Source: Margaritifera margaritifera
Lineage: Eukaryota > Mollusca > Bivalvia > Unionida > Margaritiferidae
Length of the DNA stretch: 64,000 bases
Direction: 5' to 3'
Assembly: GCA_029931535.1 (NCBI GenBank)
Contig: JAQPZY010001414.1
Location: forward strand, 1,814,001-1,878,000
The number at the start of each line of letters is the position of its first letter. The first letter of the stretch is position 1. Made by a program: the position numbers and the translations under genes. Shown here piece after piece: positions 58,046 through 64,000 of this stretch. The notes under the pieces were generated by a model. The model saw only the letters and a program-made list of their open reading frames with translations. It was not told the origin of the DNA and ran no database searches.

Positions 58046-58675
58046 TCTCCAAGGAAAGGTTCTTATATTTTAAGCTGCTATTTTCAGTCGTTGGGTCGCA
58101 TGCTCTATTAAAAACATGTCACCATTCCATTTCATTCAACAGTTTCTATGTCTGTTTTTGTAAGAAAAAAACAAGTTTGCAAAGTATGCAGAGAACATTT
58201 CTTTCCAAGTATGCAACGTATGACAAAAAACATGTCTTACATGTTTAATCGTGGAAAAAATATAACATTCTTACAGTAAATAATGGACACATTATCGTTC
58301 AACAGTGAACATTCTTTGAATGTGGAATACACTTTTACATAGCTATCATTTGCTTTATTTTGTGACATGGTGTCAACAGTATTCAGTCGATTTAGCATCA
58401 CAATGTTGTAATGAATTATGGCTCTATTATGGATATACTATTGCGAGCTCATGCGCTATAATATAGCATATTTACTGGAGCTACATGAAACATATTCCTG
58501 AACAATAAATCAGACATTTAGGATTCTTTCTTGCATAATAAATAATTGAATACCAATTTAGTTGTGTTGCTATTTGAATCACTACATATTTACAAGATGG
58601 TGTACGAAGACAACAGATATTTTCAATTAGAAATTAATTGTATATAATTACTTTAGTAAATGTGTATTTCGGGAC

Positions 58676-58685
58676 ATACATACAT

Positions 58686-58775
<90 letters not shown>
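58676..58775. repeat. (TACA)n(CA)n(AT)n microsatellite
   Basis: TACA units to about 58,700, then CA, then AT to about 58,775, ending 10 bp before the VWC exon. Confidence 0.95.
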
Positions 58776-58777
<2 letters not shown>

Positions 58778-58785
58778 TATCGCAG

Positions 58786-58902
58786 ATAGCTGTTTGTTCA
58801 TAAATCATCAGACTTTTGCAAAGGGAGACAGGTGGAAGGACGGCTGTGCAACTCAGTGTGAATGTCAGAATCCCGACATCACTCAAGCTCTTTATACTAA
58901 TT
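58786..58902 (+). CDS. VWC-like domain, first exon
   Basis: After ttctatcgcag the frame (phase 1 start) reads [30 protein letters not shown] and ITQALYTN, ending at GTAAGT in phase 2. 'C....QTF..GDRW.DGC...C.C' is the first half of a von Willebrand factor type C domain, an extracellular cysteine-rich module found in BMP regulators and matrix proteins. The acceptor lies right against an AT microsatellite. Confidence 0.68.
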
Positions 58903-59841
58903 TGTAAGTGAAGTGATACAAATCACAATTTTGATACTTCTACTCAACACTAATTTGTAAGTAGTATTTAAAAGTCCCACCATTCCAGATCATTTGACAT
59001 GTTCAAGTAGAGTTTTTAGAAATCAGCAATCTGTTCCGTCTTGTTTGACTGTCAGTAGGGATTGGAATTCCGTATTTTATGGAGTCATATGATTTACGAA
59101 TTTTAATCTTAACAAAAATTTGTCATGGAATTGACTGAAAGTAGGCCCCAAGAAAGAAATGTTTGTGTGGGAACCTAATAAATCTGTTCTACATTATATT
59201 AGAAAATGAACAGTGTTAAAAAGAAACTTCTTAAAAATGTAATCTTTTCAGTGTATTCTAGCATAAGGCTTGGGGTAACCGACGGACACTAAACAAAAAG
59301 AAGTTTTGATGCAAATATATGTCCTATCGTAGCTGCACCTTTCCACATACAGGTACAGGGATGCAGTGGAGTGTATTTAAGATTTCAGAGCCTGCATCAA
59401 AAGCCAAAATGAGCTGTTGCATAGTTCACAATGTAGTTTGTAAACCTGAATTACCTTTTTATCCAAAAGGACCAAGTCGTTGTAAACACATGGACATCTA
59501 TAAACACTTACAGACGTGGGATAGATCCTTTAGTACATATATAACTAAACGTATAAAATCGCTGCTGTTATCAAACTTGTGACATATTTTAGCCAATGTA
59601 TTCAATTAATTACTGTTCGTGTATTTTTATACTAGCCAATAGGTGCAATAATTTCATTGGAATCTAGTTCTCATTCTGTCAATACGAAATTTCCATATGT
59701 GTTTTATTGAAAGAAAAACCACGGTCTGTCATTACTACGATGACCTCCAACTGCAGGAAGGCGTGCCTAAACTTTAAAGAAAAACATAGAATGGAAAAAG
59801 TCAGTTAAAGCATGTTTGAATGTTTGTTACTGTACCTTAAG

Positions 59842-59944
59842 TGTCTGATATATCACAACTTCCCCGACGGCTGTGTTATAACAAGAGTTCCTGATGAATG
59901 CTGCCCCAAATTGAACTGCACCGGAAATAACAGGACTATTAATT
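59842..59944 (+). CDS. VWC-like domain, second exon
   Basis: After ctgtaccttaag the frame reads CLIYHNFPDGCVITRVPDEC, CPKLNC and TGNNRTIN, ending at GTAAGA in phase 1. 'C..Y..LP..C.....P..CCP.L.C' is the second half of a VWC domain. The whole domain is thus bounded by phase 1 introns, the pattern of a shufflable module. The first exon ends in phase 2 and this one starts in phase 0, so either a small exon lies between (59,330 is a weak candidate) or the gene is damaged. Confidence 0.62.
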
Positions 59945-60441
59945 GTAAGATATGAGATTTAAATATGTTAATTACATAAATGTATATGTGTATTATATTT
60001 CCATGCACAAAATAAAATCAGCTGCATTTAATTTTATTTCAGTTTGGGGTTGGAAGGAAAATCCTATTATCCTTAATCTAGTAAACATGGGATAGATGTT
60101 TGAATAGAGCTGATTTATGATGGTCAAACTAATGCTAAATCAATGTAAGTGCTTACATCAATTATGTGAGCATGAAGGATGAAAACCGCAATTTTGGAAT
60201 GGATTTTCGATGCAATTTAATGTGGATACCTTCAACCTTTTCTAAACAAGATAGATGAAAAATAGTTAATCAAGGAAATATTTTGTTCTTTTCGATATCA
60301 CTTTAGAAAAGAATGTATCGACCTCATCAACAAATCTATAATTGTATAGCAATATACATATAGATCTATCTCTGTATATTTTATAGAATGACTCACTACA
60401 TTGTGACATTATTGGGTTTTTTTTATTGTTTTTTTTTTCAG

Positions 60442-60459
60442 TTACTGGCAGTGGAGCAG
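60442..60459 (+). CDS. Possible 18-bp glycine-rich micro-exon
   Basis: A long T tract and cag precede TTACTGGCAGTGGAGCAG, followed by a strong gtgagt donor. In phase 1 it reads TGSGA. Its symmetric phase would fit just ahead of a 'GG.VYTRWG' exon like 48,457, which would lie beyond the right edge. Confidence 0.35.
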
Positions 60460-63160
60460 GTGAGTTTTCAACATGTTGCTATGGGCGAATTAAAATTGAA
60501 AGTCATTTGATCTTTCTCGTTTCGTACGCGACGAACGTTCGTACAATGTTCCCAGCCTTGTACCTTTTGGTTCTTGTTATCACTTGAGACTTGTAGGTTC
60601 CTTGGCTAGCCCGCGCGAGCTGCCACCCTGTCGGATTGGGGGAGATTTCGTAGGAGTATAATTTAGAGAACAATGCTGGCAGTATTCCATGCTCCGAGTA
60701 AGGTTGGCAAAGCCAAATATGTCAAACTATAAAGGGCCAAAATAGAATTGACTCCTAGGTAATTTATTTAGAAGTCTATATACTTAGGGAACGAAGAACA
60801 TTGGATAAATGATGGATATCACAATAACCTCAAAAAGAGAAAGTCCGAGGACTGCAGAGAACAATATCACGGTTATATTTCGTCTGGGCAAGCCTGGACC
60901 AGGTCTCGTGATGTCACGCGAGAGGCTGGTTGAGTCAGATTACACTTTGCTTTGTCTTATCTTCTCCACATTCGTAGTAGGCAAGACAAAACATTATCAA
61001 ACCACTATGCAAACCACTAGACAACACTTATGGTGCTTTTGCAACTTTCTCGGTTACTCTTGTACATCTCTTGGATCAATATTATACTAATACGAATATT
61101 TTATAATATTATAATGACGTCGTGAAACAAATCTAATGAAACCTCGCGTGAAGAGCATGGACATTATAATGGTCATTTTTATATACAAATTCTTCGCGTT
61201 GCTAATTCAATATATAAAATGTTTCCAAAAAGTCGAGATTTTAACATTTTTGTCTGAACGCCAATGTATTACTCTGTCTACTTCTTTCTAAGTCGGCAAT
61301 CCTAGATGTATGCAATGATAAACAAGTGGTAAACTAATTTTGTTTCCTTATTTAGTCAATTAGGAAGTTTGTGTATGCGGAATACCTTCCGCATAATAGT
61401 AATAATATGAATACGGATGGTCAATATATCATAGAAACGATGTATAACGATATGCTTTTAATACTGCATAGGGGTTTCTTGAGATTCGAGGTAAATTAGT
61501 GTGGGCTAATTTCGCAAATAGGATGCTGCAATATCGATAGTCAGTAATGCGTGGAGTCTATTTCATATTGCCCAATATTTAATGGATGGTAATGTGATAG
61601 AGCAAATTTCATTATACTTTCCACGATCTAGTACTATAACAGAACTAGTAACATATTCAAATGATCATGCAAACCCCTCAGCAACCAATATGTTGTGGTT
61701 TAAGGACAGCGGCAGTGGTGCTGCTGTTAATAATGAATTTTGGTCTTATAAGAGATATTTTTTATTTTTATCTTCATTTGTGTTGTATAATTCATCCAAC
61801 ATGGTATATTTTCTTTGGTCATCATTGATAGTATATATGATAAATTCATCATAATTGAAGTATTTAAGTAATAAATTAATCAAAAGGTTGGTCTTTCCTT
61901 GCCCTCTGCTTCCAACAATCATATAATGGCAATCAGGTAATAAGAAGTGATGCTTATTTGAGATCGCAGATAACTAACATCCTCCATCTTAATAGAAGTA
62001 CTTAATCTCCACACATTTTGTCCCATATGCACCACGCCCATTAGTCTGGTTCAGTACATCATATGGAGTCAGGCCACAATTATTACATCCGGGTCAGTAC
62101 CCACAAATGTAGCCCAAATCTATTTTTAGAGCATTTTTCCTGTCTCATTTTGGTGGTGATGCGTGAGTTAGATTTAGGCATTCTCGGTATTGATTTAAAG
62201 GAAATTGTTTATTCGTTAGAATATGATCATTATGGTGTAGATGTCTGTGTGTATTTGGCGACAGTGCATAGTGAGTAATGAGGCATTGTTGCTGGTCCTG
62301 AAGTGAAATCTGCGACCCACTGCACGTTGTTTTGTTTACAGTCCAGCCTCTGAAAAACAATGCCGGTTAAACTATAAACTATAAACTTCACCGTGAGTTT
62401 ATCTTTGATGATACTTTGGAGTAACATATGTTTTATTAGGATTTGGACACACTGGAAAGTTTAGTACTGACAAACAAATGTAGGAACTATATAGGAAAAA
62501 TAAATGTGATCTGAATACATATGCTCCCTGCTACGTGTTCCGCAACACGACTAACAAATCGGGAGACACATTTTGCTAGTTACCGGCCTGTGACATAGGC
62601 TTGCCAATGTAAGCCGGGTACCAGGGAACACAACTACAAAACAAGTGAAGTAATTGGTTGCTCATCCATGGATAGAGAATCTCGCGAATTTGCGATCCTT
62701 ACTTTGCTTGCTTCGGACCGGTAATCCCGGGTCTGTTATCTCAGGTTGCTTGTCTCGGTTTCCTCGTGAGATGCACGCGTTGACAAATGTCAGCAATCTG
62801 CTATATATGTAACTAAAACCCCTCAATTTAACAAACAATTATTTCGATTGCATGTCAACATTTCAGAGTACTCGCCTTCAAGTAAACCTCTGATTGACTG
62901 ATATTTAGTTACAATGTCCAGTGTATTGTACGGCATTATCATCCTTGTATTTCTAAATCAAAGTACAACATTCATACTATGCAGAATACTCGTCTAATGA
63001 TACTGAGTTCTTCAGAATAATTTAGAAAATAGATTTGCACCAGTTATCAATATAGAAAGTTTGCTTATCAAACTATCGAATTATTGGCACACTTTATTAA
63101 GGTAATCTCAATCAGTAATTGTTGCTACCTAGGCTAGAACTACTGGAACTATCTGCCTTT
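60460..63160. other. No gene recognised
   Basis: Several short frames occur (60,809-61,090; 61,582-61,854) without recognisable domains or good splice pairing. 'gcggaataccttccgc' near 61,377 is a small perfect hairpin. No matching 'RWGRTTCP' exon was found on either strand. Confidence 0.45.
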
Positions 63161-63162
<2 letters not shown>

Positions 63163-63224
<62 letters not shown>

Positions 63225-63516
63225 TTAGCTTAGATTGACTGTAGCGTTTCTATCTGACTCGCTGCTGGAAACTTCTGCCTTCCGACAGCATCGACAATTC
63301 TTTCATAGGCTATGGTATGTTTCTAAAGATAACGACAAGAAGTAACTGCACTGAGAGTCGCCTCTTGTTGCAGGGACAGCCTGTGCACTGTTCCCAGTGT
63401 TTTCAGTCACATTCGCACTACGGAGCGAACAGTATGTACCATTGTCGTGCTATTTTATCAGCGACGGTCAATATACATGAACCGCAGATATATTTTAATG
63501 CAGGCATGTATCACTT
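63163..63516 (+). mobile_element. Right half of the microsatellite-cored element (copy 3)
   Basis: The (AT)n core (63,163-63,222) is followed by 'tcgttagcttagattgactg' through 'gaaccgcagatatatttta', matching 40,053-40,245. This copy has about 90 bp (63,348-63,435) not present in copy 1. The left flank is absent. Confidence 0.65.
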
Positions 63517-64000
63517 GTTTTGATGTTTTCTAAAAAGAAACTCAATCTCAAGCTCAAGGTCCCAAAAGCTTTAACTTTCTTTAACTTTAATTAAAACAGA
63601 GCTAGAACTTTCAGATTTTTCATAGCTTGGGTCCCTCATTAGACTGCTGAATTTCTATTACGTCGGTGCACCCTAAGTATAGCATCTAATTTTAGGTTTT
63701 GTGTTTGAACTTGAGTTTCTTGTTCAAATGTTCAGAGAATACGGGGCCTAGTTATTGAGAATCACGCTGTCGCTAATACGCACTATACTCAACAGGTGCA
63801 CGGCGAGGGTCGCCTTGGGGCAGTGAATTTAATGTTTGCAAAAGCGACCGAAGCTACGCTCAATCTGAGATATAGTAATTCATGTTTGAAGAATGACGTA
63901 GATACGAATCTACAGGCAGTATCGTATCAGTAGATAAAAATAATTTGTGTCAAATTTCAATTCGATTGAACGTACTTTACCTTTCTTTCTAGTATGGGTA
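63517..64000. other. No gene recognised at the right edge
   Basis: No domain or repeat pairing is supported in the last 480 bases. Confidence 0.4.

Noticed and set aside
59319..59582. Open frame between the two VWC exons, considered as the missing middle exon
   Set aside because: One possible small exon (59,332-59,351) starts in the right phase but does not join the second VWC exon in frame.

Overview
The window looks like AT-rich nuclear DNA of an invertebrate animal, most likely a mollusc and perhaps a bivalve. The reasons are split genes with GT/AG introns, a short-chain collagen C4-like membrane gene of a type expanded in molluscs, P2X7-like and THAP domains carried by transposons, piggyBac and hAT relics, a tRNA-derived SINE, and many long AT, GA and CT microsatellites. 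No bacterial, organellar or phage gene was seen. The species cannot be fixed from sequence alone.

Layout. Bases 1-31,000 are almost entirely mobile-element debris, often nested. An internally deleted piggyBac copy lies at 1,181-2,395 (minus). A pair of inverted short-motif arrays is at 3.3-5.2 kb. A 1.7 kb TIR element is at 6,317-8,033. A larger piggyBac copy (8,944 to about 13,540) holds a broken transposase and has a 1.87 kb hAT-like element inserted in its 3' part. Dispersed 'atggccacc'-type repeats fill 13.7-15.1 kb. A 2.96 kb TIR element (17,597-20,555) encloses a second 1.18 kb inverted-repeat element with a 9-bp target duplication. A 4.76 kb element (20,859-25,617) carries two convergent split genes: a P2X7-domain gene on plus and a THAP/DDE-type transposase relic on minus. 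hAT fragments in both orientations, a YqaJ-like fragment and a MULE-like fragment follow, up to 30.6 kb.

Bases 31,000-45,600 are mostly non-coding. They hold microsatellites, a SINE, a 48-bp satellite split by a solo LTR, and a repeat family with a microsatellite core.

Bases 45,711-50,197 hold the only gene that looks intact, a membrane-anchored short-chain collagen C4-like protein in four recognised exons. One intron carries an inverted copy of the 6.3 kb repeat that abuts the last splice acceptor. Downstream are a KCTD (BTB/T1) pseudogene (53.7-55.2 kb) and scattered exons (57.3-60.5 kb): a glycine/proline linker, a VWC-like module and a glycine-rich micro-exon. They may belong to a second, related extracellular gene that runs off the right edge.

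For a new system, the strongest candidate is the two-gene element at 20.9-25.6 kb. Its two genes start inside matching inverted repeats with a CRE-like TGACGTCA site, converge, and overlap by 8 bp at their stops. The copy at 6.3-8.0 kb looks like its internally deleted derivative.
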